From Pyricularia pennisetigena (lineage: Eukaryota; Ascomycota; Sordariomycetes; Magnaporthales; Pyriculariaceae), in assembly GCF_004337985.1 (NCBI RefSeq), contig NW_021940924.1, positions 434,001-498,000 on the forward strand: a stretch of 64,000 bases of DNA, given 5' to 3'. Position numbers and translations under genes: made by a program. How positions within the stretch are numbered: the stretch's first letter is position 1; the number at the start of each line of letters is the position of its first letter. Shown here piece by piece: positions 1 to 9,615 of this stretch. The notes under the pieces are model-generated. The model had not been told where the DNA came from. It was given only the letters and a program-made list of their open reading frames with translations, and made no database searches.

Positions 1-2
1 AT

Positions 3-3000
3 CCAGATCCGGGCGCCTGGTTGGGCCCTGGATGCCGCCTGTAGCCCTTTTAGGGCGCCAATCGCCTCGGTGTCGAAAACGTGGCTTTCCGGCGTAATAG
101 ATGCGGAGCCTGCGGTAAATTCCAGGCCCGCCCTAAAAGCGGCCCATCCGTACCCTATTTGGACGCAATTATTTTCGTGTTTTTCCGAACCATCCGTATA
201 TACTATGATATCCTCAGGTGATACCATGTCCAGCCATTCCATAAAGCGGCGCGCCGCTTCCTCTTTTGGGACTCCTCCGGTGGGGTCAGTGCGAGAATCC
301 GGGGCATTGCGAGGTGCGCGCAACTCTAATCTCCGGATCCGCGGGAGGAGTTGTGCAGCCATTTGCAGGGTCGTGGCCGGCTGGCCTGGGTTGCGGGCAC
401 GAGGTGTTTCACGCAGGCGGCTGACAAGGGGGTGCCCCTTGTCCGCGAGCCTCAGTCGAGCGCCGTATTTCAGGCGGGTGTGGGCAAGCGCGACGCGGGC
501 CCAGGGTAATCCTGCGTCCCTGAGAACGGTGGACGAGGGGGTGCTTTTATACGCCGGGAGGATGGCCCGTGCCGCTAAGACCAGCGGTTTATTCAGTGCT
601 TTAAGGAGTCCTTTTTGTTTGTGCGCTGGGTTGTACCATGCCTCGGCTGCGTAGGTGGCCGAGGAGCCCACGCATGCCACCGCTGCCTTGCGAAGTGCAG
701 CCGCAGGCGGTCCGTATCTTACTGCCCCAAAGCCTTTGAGGTGGGCAGCGACCGCCATTGCTTTGGCAGCCCTCTCGGCCACGTGGCGGCGCCCGTCCAG
801 CCGCCGGCTGAACCAAAAACCAAGCCAACGCATGCCCGGGTAACGTTCGGCCCCGGAGGCGCTTTGTCCGCGTCGGCCGCCTGGTAGTTGGACCGGGGTA
901 ACCGTTCTACCATTCATCCGGATTTCCGGGTTGCGACCGTGCCTCTTCTTGGTAATGTGAATCACCTCTGTCTTTTCCGCTGCAAAATGGATCTTCTCTT
1001 CCGCCTCGATTTCGTGCATATCCCGGAGTTTATCTTCCAGCCAACGTACGTTCTCCCCCAACGAGGGTGACGATTTCCATGTGAGCACGTCGTCTGCGTA
1101 TGCCAGCCGCCACTTCGCACCGTTTTTAACGAGGTACGCCAAGTATAGCATATATAGGATCGGGGAAAGGGGAGACCCTTGCGGGGTGCCGCACCCAAGC
1201 CGCCTAAAGCCCGTGGTTGTACCCTCCAGCCGGACTCGGGCCTGGCGGCCGTTTAAAAAGTTGATCACGAACCTGAGGAGCATTTTACTGAACCCGAGGC
1301 TCCGCATTTTCCGTATTAATCGCCCATGGAGGAGGGCGTCGAAGGCGCCTTGGACGTCGCATGCGACAAGGGTAACTTCCTCCCCGCGAGCTAGAGCCTG
1401 CTCGATGTCGTGGGCGAGGGCACAAACCAGATCCGTCGCCGATCGCTTGGGTAGGGCACCGCCGTGGGTGCAGCTAAGGAGCCCGTTGCCGTGTATGGCC
1501 CACGCTATCCGGCGTGCAACAAGCCTTTCGAGGCCTTTTCCGATACAGGAGAGGAGGGCTATAGGCCGCCAAGATCGAACGCTGCTCCGGTCTTTTTTCC
1601 CCGTTTTCGGTAGCATCGCGATTTCGGCCTTCTTCCAAGGCGCTGGGAAATGCCCGAGTTCCAGGCAACGTTGGTAGAGCCTGCGCACCGGTTCGGCCAA
1701 CGAAGCCCATCCGGCTTTTACTAGCCGGACAATTATTCCGTCGATGCCCGGGGACGTGCTCGTAACCCCAATGCAGGAGCGCTCCGCCTCTTCCGCACTA
1801 ACCTGGGTGTCCCAAGGGATTTTAGCCTCGTCCGGCGACCAGGCCTCCAAGGGGTCTCCCTGCAGGTCATCCTCCGCCGAAAATCGGCCAAGCACCTCCC
1901 GTTGCAATGCCTCCGCTTTTGCTAAGGGCTCGCTCACTTGCTCGCCGTTAATAACCAGCGGCGGGGACCGGAGGCGTGGTCCGGCTCCCAGCCAACACAC
2001 CATGTTCCACAAATCCTTATAGTCGCGCAGTTGGTCAATCCGGTGCCTCCAATACTCCCGCTTCGCGGCCCGCACCCCTTTCGTGTAAGCTTTCTCCTCG
2101 GCAGAGGCGCCTGCCCTATTTACAGCGCTCCGTTTTACCCGCTGGAATTCGGCCCAGAGCCGCTGGCAGTTTTCGGTCCACCAGGGAGCCGAGCTGCCCC
2201 TTTTTCCCGCCGGCGTACCCACGACCCACGTCACTTGCTCCCATAAAGTTGTAAATTCAGCTACCCACGCGTCCAATGCGTAGCCATCGGCCGCGGATCC
2301 CAGGTCCGGCATATCTTGCATGCCAAAAGCAAGTAGCTCCGCAGACTTTGGTAGCCGGTCGTCCCTAACCGAGACGTTGACCGCCTCCGGGCGCGGGACG
2401 CCGCGCGTCCGCAGCGTGGTATAAAGAGATTCGTGGTCGGAGCCTGTGTAAAGACTGCTGTCAACCACAGTTACTGTGCTGGGGAGGTTGGAAAAGACCA
2501 TATCCAGTAAACCCCCGTCGCGGTGGGTGGGCACGCCGATATTTCCTGTAAAATGCATGCCCTGGGCTTGCGTCCATGCCGTCAGTTGATCCCCTCCGCG
2601 TGCGTCTGTGCGGCCCGGTTGGTACGCAGCAGCCGCTACGTTAAAATCGCCGCCTAGCACCGTGGGTCCATCTGGCACGGTATTGCATACCATTTCCAGC
2701 GCGGCGTGAGTACCTGGAGCCCTATATACGTTAATAAATAGTATTCCGTTGATTTCGAGCCAGAGCACGTCCCGCGTATTTTGGCCCTGCGGCAACCGTC
2801 GTTGTGCGGCCCCTAGGGCGGCCCCCTTCTTGACGTAGGTGAGCACCCGGGGCCGGATCCCAGTCATGGCTTCGTAAGTGCTTGCGTGCCATTCGTCCAC
2901 TGGCGCAAAAACATCATAGCCCGGGTGCGTTTGTGTAGTCGTATTTAGCACGCACCATGGCTCTTGGACGTTAACCAGGTCCACTTCTCTTTGGTGGCAT

Positions 3001-3101
3001 AACTCCAATAAGCTCAGATGCACACCCATCCTTTTGCCTACGTTGGCCCAAACTACGTCGAGGCGTTCCCGCTGCATGTTGCCGAGCGGGTATTTCGTCA
3101 T
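3..3101 (-). CDS. LINE ORF2: endonuclease / reverse transcriptase / RNase H polyprotein (Tad1/I-like), open at left edge
   Basis: I read this frame codon by codon from its ATG to the window edge and found no stop over about 1033 codons, so it is intact as far as seen and continues beyond base 1. Domains in order: an APE-type endonuclease with a QEPW segment near the start, GGDFN, and SDH at about residues 221-223; a reverse transcriptase with GTPQGSPLSP and the catalytic YADD at about 668-671 (bases 1089-1100); then RNase H with TDGS at about 969-972 and a downstream acidic DTEAIGAL segment. This order (APE, RT, RNase H) is known for I/Tad-type non-LTR retrotransposons. The protein would nick target DNA and prime reverse transcription there. 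It starts at an ATG that overlaps the stop of the preceding ORF1 frame (ATGA). Clade assignment is inference; the type is near certain. Confidence 0.92.
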   Translation of the reverse strand, partial: MTKYPLGNMQRERLDVVWANVGKRMGVHLSLLELCHQREVDLVNVQEPWCVLNTTTQTHPGYDVFAPVDEWHASTYEAMTGIRPRVLTYVKKGAALGAAQRRLPQGQNTRDVLWLEINGILFINVYRAPGTHAALEMVCNTVPDGPTVLGGDFNVAAAAYQPGRTDARGGDQLTAWTQAQGMHFTGNIGVPTHRDGGLLDMVFSNLPSTVTVVDSSLYTGSDHESLYTTLRTRGVPRPEAVNVSVRDDRLPKSAELLAFGMQDMPDLGSAADGYALDAWVAEFTTLWEQVTWVVGTPAGKRGSSAPWWTENCQRLWAEFQRVKRSAVNRAGASAEEKAYTKGVRAAKREYWRHRIDQLRDYKDLWNMVCWLGAGPRLRSPPLVINGEQVSEPLAKAEALQREVLGRFSAEDDLQGDPLEAWSPDEAKIPWDTQVSAEEAERSCIGVTSTSPGIDGIIVRLVKAGWASLAEPVRRLYQRCLELGHFPAPWKKAEIAMLPKTGKKDRSSVRSWRPIALLSCIGKGLERLVARRIAWAIHGNGLLSCTHGGALPKRSATDLVCALAHDIEQALARGEEVTLVACDVQGAFDALLHGRLIRKMRSLGFSKMLLRFVINFLNGRQARVRLEGTTTGFRRLGCGTPQGSPLSPILYMLYLAYLVKNGAKWRLAYADDVLTWKSSPSLGENVRWLEDKLRDMHEIEAEEKIHFAAEKTEVIHITKKRHGRNPEIRMNGRTVTPVQLPGGRRGQSASGAERYPGMRWLGFWFSRRLDGRRHVAERAAKAMAVAAHLKGFGAVRYGPPAAALRKAAVACVGSSATYAAEAWYNPAHKQKGLLKALNKPLVLAARAILPAYKSTPSSTVLRDAGLPWARVALAHTRLKYGARLRLADKGHPLVSRLRETPRARNPGQPATTLQMAAQLLPRIRRLELRAPRNAPDSRTDPTGGVPKEEAARRFMEWLDMVSPEDIIVYTDGSEKHENNCVQIGYGWAAFRAGLEFTAGSASITPESHVFDTEAIGALKGLQAASRAQPGARIW

Positions 3102-4809
3102 ATCAATCGATGGGTTGCTTCCAAGTCTATCACATCGGCGGGGCAAGGTTCAGCAGCCGCTGCGTCCTCCTCCATTTCGGCTGCCCAAACGAGCTCGTCG
3201 TGCACGCGCTCCTGTTCAGCCTGCAGGAAGTTGCGGATGTCCGCCCCTGCCGCCTCGCATGGCCGCGCTCTTTTATTTGAGATGCTCGATCGGGAGCTCG
3301 AGGTTTGCGAATGCTGCGATGAGGTGCTTAGGACCGGGATTGCAGGTGCTGGCTTTTGGCGGGCCGCCTCAGCCCGGTCGTTAATAATCGCGGCACGGTT
3401 GGCACGTCCGATTCTGCGGATCCCCTTTAGTTTACGCTGTGAAGGTCGCTCAAGCTTCCCATTTACCACTAAAGGTCGGGCAGGGCAGTTCTCATGTCCG
3501 GATGGGAAATGGCCGTGGCAGTTAACGCATTTGGGGCTGCCTTGCACGGCTCTTTCTCTGTCGCATGTTTTGCTTCACCACATATGCCGCAACGCGCTTG
3601 CCGTACGCAGCGACGTATTTCGCAATATCCCTGGCAGCCATCGTGGTGGTGTGTAATTTTGCGTGACTTTTCAACCTTCCGCGCACGTTTCGACACTCCA
3701 AAAAGCTGAAAAGGCTTTACGGGTTGAAGGAAAGACACTATCCACGTGCCCTCAGCCGTATGCGGGTCGTATCCATGCTTGGAAATATGCCAGTTGACTG
3801 GCTGCTGGCCTGCTGCCACGGTAATATCCTCCTGGATTACATCATGTACGTCCTTTCTTCCGTCCAGGCAATTGAGCGTTCGGGGCACTCCAGAGACGGC
3901 GTATGTGTGCCAAGTTGTCGGGACAGTGACTTCCCGCGCATCCAATGCGTCCATAATGGCCTTGAACGCGCTGGGGTTGAGGAGTTTTTGCCGTGTTTCC
4001 TCAGAGGCCACCGTAACACCCCAGCCCGTGGGGGTACGCTTGGCGTTTGGGATTTCACTGTGTGGCACCGAGACCAATTCGGCCAGTTTGATCGTTACCG
4101 CGTATGGCTCCCTCGTCACCATCCGCAATTTGTCATTTACGCGGATCAGGATGCGGTTGGACGGCTGTTCTGTCAAAAGTTTCGGGGCTTGGGGGCGGTC
4201 CCGGCCCGATTGGGAGGGAGTTGCGGAGCTGTCAGGTGCATTGCCGGGCGTCGTACGTATCGGGTACGAGCGCGTGGCCGGGGTTAAAATTTGCGTTGGG
4301 GCCGCCGCTGGTGGCGTGGCGGCTCGCTCGGCCCATGTGACCGATTTGTTAGTGGGCGTGCCTTTGCCTTTAGAGGCCGACGACGCCGTGCCCGTCCTTG
4401 TAATTAAAATGCTGCGCCTTTCGCTGGAACTGGTCGGCGAACGGCACGGGGAGCGCGAACGCTCTTTTTCAGGGAGGGTGCGGCTGAGGAACCAGCCGCT
4501 AATCACATCGTCAAGTTCGAGAACAATTTTCTTAAGCGCGGCGTCCTCCGGGGCCTGTAAGCTTTCGAGCTTGGCTGCAAAGACCTCTTCGAGCCAGCTG
4601 CCGACTGTTTCCACGTTTTCCAGCTCCTGCTGCAGTGTTTTGATGGCCAGGGCCGGGAGGCTGGAGTACTTTCCGCGGCCGGCCGGCTCAGGCGCGTTAG
4701 CGGTGCGCGTGTCGAGAGATACGTGTTCCGACTCGGCCTGGCCCTGCGGCAAAGCCTGCGGCGTGCTCTGCGGGCGCGCGCGGCGGTTTGAGACCTCTGG
4801 TGAGGCCAT
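3098..4809 (-). CDS. LINE ORF1: gag-like RNA-binding protein with CCHC knuckles, split into two frames
   Basis: The first frame (446 codons, 4809 down to 3469) has an Arg/Ser/Pro-rich N-terminal half, a middle part, and a first zinc knuckle near residues 407-422 (CGIC, His, Cys). The second knuckle (CVNC with later His and Cys) lies in the -1 frame, which stays open for about 149 codons and stops at 3098. Both halves are clearly parts of one gag-like protein that would package the element RNA. The sequence at the frame change, bases 3535 down to 3529, reads C CCA AAT in the first frame, which fits the consensus for -1 ribosomal slippage. A one-base indel is the simpler alternative. The second frame ends on the ATGA that opens ORF2. 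Confidence 0.85.
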
Positions 4810-4923
4810 GACGACCGGCGCCCGGAGGGCGAAAATTCTTCAGCTGTTAAGCTTATTGGTGTCTTTGCGTGTGAATCGCTAACAAAAGTGGGTCTGACCC
4901 ATGAATGGTGGAGGATGGACAAA

Positions 4924-6405
4924 ACTTGTCTGATATTTGTTGCTGGCGCGGCAATAGCCGGCGCCGCGCCAGACATCAACTGCGTCATAATCGGGAGGGC
5001 CATCACCGGTATCGGTGGCGCAGGGCTCTACCAGGGGTGAGAACTCCGTCTTTTAAGTTTTAAGCGTTGCGACGCTTAACTCTTGCTTGATCATACTGAC
5101 GTTGGTTTCTGGAAGGATAATGCTCTACAACTTCAAGTTCTCGTTGGCATATGAGGCGCCCAGGGGTCAAGCCGTCATTGGGACTGGGTTCGCCATTGGT
5201 TTGGTGCTCTGACCAATTGTCGGCGGTGCCTTCGCTGAGAATCCCCATGCTACATGGCGATGGGTAAGACTGCTCGGTCTCACATGGATACCAAAGAAGC
5301 TGACGACTATTAGGCAATGTTTATCAACATACCCATTCTAGCTGTCCTTTGTGCCGGCTGGAAAGTCTTCCTCCCGCCTCTCTTCATGTCCAAGCAAACG
5401 AAATCATACGCTTGGATCGATGTCGACTGGCTCGGCTGGATCCTACACTGTGCTTCCTTTCTAATGCTCTTCAGCAGCCTGGTTTTCTCCGGCTCGCACT
5501 GGCCGTGGGGTTCATACTCGGCCATCGTGGCCTGGGTCTTTACCGGGCTCCTGTTCGCCATGTACGCGGTGCAACAGCACTTGTGCATCTGGACGACCCG
5601 TAAATATCGCATCTTCCCGGTGGACGCGCTAGGAGAGGTGCGCACAGTTCTTCCGGTAGGCCTGTCGACCGCCATGGCAGCGGCAGCGTACGGCATCACA
5701 TTGTACTACACTCCGCTGTTCTTCTCCTTCACAAGAGGCTTCAAGCCTGTTGAGGCTGCCGTCAACCTGCTTCCTTACATCGGAACGTTCGTCGGCATGA
5801 CGGTCCTTTCGTCGGCCATGCTTCCACGCCTGCGACTCTACCCAGTTCTCTACGTGCTGGGCGGGGCGCTGATGGTTATTGGCGGGACGCTCCAGACCTC
5901 CATGACGGCCGACAGCTCCGTGGGTCTCGTGATGGGGAACCTCGCGCTCGTGGGCGCGGGAGTAGGGTTGATTTTCCAGCAAGGCGCCGCGGTGCTCAAA
6001 GCCATGGCACGGGGTGATGCGACGAAAGAGTCGGATCATGTTGTTGTCTTCTTGATCATGCAGCTCGGCGGAGTTGCTCTGTTCATGTCGGTCGGTGGAT
6101 GCATATTCTAGAACCTAGGATTCAAGTATGTCAACGATGCTCTGGTCGATGACAGCGCTGGGCTTTCCGATGCAGAAGTTAGGCAGGCGCTCGGCGGCCT
6201 GGGCTCCGCGTTTTTGGGCCAGGCAGAGCAAAGATTGGCAAGAATTGTGGTCGAAGAGATTTCCAGGGCTATCGGGAACATATTCTTCATTGTTGTGGGA
6301 GCCGGTGCTGTGGTCATTTCCCTTGCATTCGTGATGAAGTGGGAAAGACTTGATTTCAAGCCAAAACCAGTGGAGATTGAGCTATCCGGGCTACAACCTT
6401 CATAA
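4924..6405 (+). pseudogene. MFS drug/toxin efflux transporter, 5'-truncated and carrying two stop codons
   Basis: Three exon pieces close in phase: about 4924-5036, 5116-5263 and 5314-6405, with introns 5037-5115 (GTGAGA...AAG) and 5264-5313 (GTAAGA, branch GCTGAC, TAG). The translation has the typical 14-TM (DHA2-like) MFS signatures: a GRAITGIGGAG segment, then GPIVGGAF with its first Gly lost, then ATWRW followed by MFINIPI. Two in-frame stops break it: TGA at 5210-5212, where the family has Gly, and TAG at 6109-6111, probably from CAG. Reading continues in the same frame after each stop to the natural end at 6405. The N-terminal membrane segments are missing next to the LINE, so disruption by that insertion is likely. 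Such proteins export toxins or antifungals from the plasma membrane; this copy should be dead. Confidence 0.85.
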
Positions 6406-7023
6406 TCCAGTTAACAGGATGAGCCTCAGTACAGGTTGTTCATGTCTATCTTGTAATGCGCAGACGGCCGTAGGCCTACACGTATTGAAAATTCAACATA
6501 TTCATCTTAGCATACGGTTAGGAGCGAAACCATCTTCCTCTCAACACACATCGATTTTCTGTATCTGCACTATATGATGCCAATTAGAGCTGGTTCCCGT
6601 ATACACATTCGTCCCAGCCAAGCGACTGTAAGGACTCTATTTACAAGTCCAGCCCAGTAGCTTGCTAGGCCGCTCGCACTGTTGCAGTCGATCTTTGATC
6701 AAGCAGCCAAGTGGAGCACGCACATCTGCTTCGAGGTACTTTGGCGGATGGGTAATAAAATCAAAAGGTGAATGTTTGTAGCCTAACATGCAGTCAACCC
6801 TGGATCTTCCTTCACTTTGTTAGCAGACTCGCTTAACATGGGGCCGTATCCACGCTTTAAAAATAAAATGTCTGTACTGCAAGCGGAAGATATATTGGTT
6901 CAGGCTGTACAGTGAGAAACAGCTCTACTTGGCACTACATGGGGCAAATATAGAAATTTGATGTTTGTTGTCGAGAGGAAGATGGTTATGCAGCCAATCG
7001 TGGCTGTTGTGCTTAGCAATTCA
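6406..7023. other. Gene-poor spacer holding one copy of a dispersed repeat
   Basis: No coding frame is supported. Bases about 6665-6785 match about 37315-37435 over roughly 120 bp in the same orientation, with many substitutions and small indels (see findings). The rest has no feature I can name. Confidence 0.5.
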
Positions 7024-8390
7024 GGGGTGTAGGTAACCTTTTGCCGCCAGTTTTAGCTGTAGCGCTTGGCGACTTGAAGAGTGCGTGGTAACCTTGTATA
7101 GCCAATTTTGGATGTGTTTCGCGACTGGGGGTGTGGCAGCCTTTGCGTGGCCAGCTTAGGCTTTTGCGGTTGGAAATATCCATGGTGTAAATATTCTTTG
7201 AGCTAGTTTTAGATGTTGTATTTGCTAATCCAGGGAGTGTGGGTAAGTAGCTTTTGCAGCTAGTTTTGGCTGTTGTGTTTGGGGCGTGCGTAAATTCCTT
7301 AGATCCAGTTTTGCCTGTTGTGCTTGGCGATCCGGGCATACCTGGCACCTGTTTTTGGCTCCCGTCCTGGTCTCAAAAGCACCAGTTTCGCCCATCTGAA
7401 TTGACGCGGGCCTGTTCCGGCGCTTCCCAGTTTTGGTCTGTATCTGTAAGCGTAGTCTACGCTACATGAGCCATACTACATACACAACACCACTACTAAA
7501 AGTGTTCACTACAATATTTGGCGAGGGTTGTTACGCTTTTTACTGTATATACTTTACGATAGCTTCACATGTGACGCCTCACATGTTTTTAAAATATTCT
7601 TTGGTCAAGGCAATTGTCCAATTTAGAAAGTCGAACAAACCTGACCCATGACAAACAGTAAAAGCTGCCACAATGTGACGCAGAATTCTGCTTTTGGTTA
7701 AAATTGGCTTTTAGGATCTTTTTCAAGACTTCCTTTTGTGGCAGACACAATTAGCTGCTGATTTGCAGTCATTTTCGGCTGTTGACGAATGCGGCTCTCG
7801 TAATGTAGATCATGGTTACTGGGCCATTAACAGCCAGAACTGGCTATAGAAGTTACACCCCCCCGTACCCCCCAAATCGCCAAGCGAAGAACTTCAAACT
7901 GGTTTTAAGGAGTTTATACACGCCCCAAACATAACAGCCAGAACTAGCTGCAAAGAAGATTCACACCATGCGTATTTCCAAGCATAAACGCCCAAACTGG
8001 ACACAAAAAGGCCATACCCCCAGGTCGCGAAGCACATCCACACACTCCCCAGATCGCCGAGCGAAAAAGCTCCAACTAGCTGTAAAGGCTACTATACCCC
8101 CTAGATCGCCAAATACAGCAGCCCAAACTGGCTGTAGAGCTTGCCCACACCCCCAGATCGGCCGAAAGAGCTCAAACTTAGCAACACCCTCAAAACCCTC
8201 ACTGCATCGGCCAAAACTGGCTGTAGAGAATATCCATCCAACTCGCCAAAAGAAAAAGCTCAACTTGGCTGGAATATTAACACCATGCATATTTTCAAGC
8301 AGCCCAAGCTGGCTGCAAAGAACATTTACACCCCCAGATTGCCAAGCGCTACAGCCGTAACTGGCTGCAAAGGCTACCCAAACCACCCGA
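7024..8390. repeat. Fold-back structure: two opposite arrays of degenerate ~50-bp subrepeats
   Basis: Left array (about 7024-7360): roughly six units containing a variant of AGTTTTGGCTGTTG, spaced about 46-58 bp, each followed by a GGCGAT...GGGTGTGG-like stretch. Right array (about 7830-8390): roughly eleven units carrying the reverse complement (CAAACTGGCTG, CCCCCAGATCGCCAAG). The arms are therefore inverted relative to each other around a centre of about 470 bp with no recognisable gene. Long inverted arms built of short tandem repeats are characteristic of fold-back transposons. Units are divergent, so this copy is old. Confidence 0.65.
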
Positions 8391-9036
8391 GGTTATGTAC
8401 AATTTAGTTAGCGGTAAGATATCCTCGCCTGTGCCGCGCTTGTTGGCTGAGGATTAATATAGACAACGAATGGGCGCTTGCACGGACAATTGCTAAAATA
8501 CAGAAGTAGCTTCAAAACAGCACGAGATTGACGTTTCAAATGCAAAATTGGAGCGCGACTGTCGAAAAAAAGAGGTGTATGTGGACCGAAATAGTCTTTT
8601 GCTAACATCCCTGGAAAGCAGATATGCAATGGATGTCAACTTTAGTAGAGGCACTGCTGCATTTATCCCAGGAGGACTAAGAAAACGTAGGTTTATGTTA
8701 TGGCTTCAAAGTAATTAAGGATCTTCTACCGCCCTCATCCATCGGCAGCGGCAACGCTTGGTGTAGTTGTTAACTCTTCGTGGCTTTCCATCAGGTCATT
8801 CCCAGCATTCATCGGAAGTTTCCGTTATTTGAAGCTAACTCTAGATCGGGGTGCATTCCTGATGGCATTATATGTTACCAGTATACCTGAGCATTGAGCA
8901 TCAGCCGGGAAGTGGGCATGCTTGGGTATAAAACAAAACCCTTTACTAAGGAGTTGCCTTCTTCAGCCAGCAGATCTATCGCCCTAGACCTCACAAATAT
9001 AAACCCTCCAGTTCAACCAGTCCCCACAGCACAGTG
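8391..9036. other. Intergenic stretch, nothing recognised
   Basis: Only short frames without recognisable protein features occur here. It lies between the fold-back array and the 3' end of the chromodomain gene. Confidence 0.4.
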
Positions 9037-9615
9037 TCATACGGGTGTACCTGTGACGACCTCAACGCACGGCTGATAATGCGTCAGCGCCGAGCCAGGG
9101 GCTGAAAGTCGCTGGTGGTAGTCGGCAACATGTTTGCAGGAGTAATTCATATCACTTTCCCAGGTGGGACATGCATAGTCAACCCATTTGACTGCATAGT
9201 AGACCTGTCCTTCTGCGGTCTCATAGTGTCCGAAAATTTGATCTATTTCCAAATCTGCCGAAGAATCTGTAAATCTAGGTTTCTGGCTGGCTTCCTGCCA
9301 CGTTCCAATCTGGACGCCATCGTGAAACACCCAGGAGAGCCCACTCGGGCTTGGCCAGTCCCATCTGAGTGGATCTGGGTTAGAGTAGAGAACGCCGTAG
9401 AAGTCCTGATCGGCGGTCTGGACCAAAAAAACAACTTTGAGGACCGTTGCCCGTGAAGACCAAGGAGCGTTTATGATGTCACCCGCATACACCGACATTA
9501 TAATAGACTTAATGCTTCTTTCCGAGTCAGCTATATCTCCACAGAGGTACTGTGGGAGCTCCTGGTCTCGTCGCGGGACATTGACTATTAAGTAGCCGCG
9601 ACAGTCTGTTGTCAC
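9037..9615 (-). CDS. Protein with a C-terminal chromodomain
   Basis: The open frame gives 192 residues from a GTG at its upper end; the first in-frame ATG is at 9498 (residue 40). The sequence before it still looks coding, so an upstream exon is possible; a stop lies just above the open frame. Residues about 122-168 match a chromodomain: EIDQIF at the start, then VYYAVKW, a short loop, TWE, and a closing helix around HVADYHQ. Chromodomains bind methylated histone tails, and versions also sit at the C-terminus of LTR-retrotransposon integrases. No integrase or RT motif is visible around this one, so it reads as a stand-alone host-type protein, though derivation from an element cannot be excluded. 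The N-terminal half is not recognised. Confidence 0.6.
   Translation of the reverse strand: MTTDCRGYLIVNVPRRDQELPQYLCGDIADSERSIKSIIMSVYAGDIINAPWSSRATVLKVVFLVQTADQDFYGVLYSNPDPLRWDWPSPSGLSWVFHDGVQIGTWQEASQKPRFTDSSADLEIDQIFGHYETAEGQVYYAVKWVDYACPTWESDMNYSCKHVADYHQRLSAPGSALTHYQPCVEVVTGTPV

Larger units (their letters stand above)
1..4915 (-). mobile_element. Tad1/I-type LINE retrotransposon, 5' part; 3' end outside the window
   Basis: This is the union of the gag-like ORF1, the enzymatic ORF2 and a short 5' untranslated stretch of roughly 100 bp above 4809. The right-hand limit is approximate: transporter coding sequence is recognisable from about 4924, so the junction lies between 4810 and 4924. 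The element is GC-rich, and ORF2 has no nonsense codon, unlike the AT-rich transposon at 22922-24673, so it is probably young. Target-site duplication and poly(A)-like tail cannot be seen because the 3' end lies off the left edge. Confidence 0.88.

Noticed and set aside
1081..1677. 198-codon plus-strand open frame
   Set aside because: It lies antisense to the reverse transcriptase catalytic region, whose minus frame contains YADD and other RT motifs.
3746..4882. 378-codon plus-strand open frame
   Set aside because: It is antisense to the LINE gag ORF1; GC-rich coding produces long shad­ow frames, and its translation has no domain.
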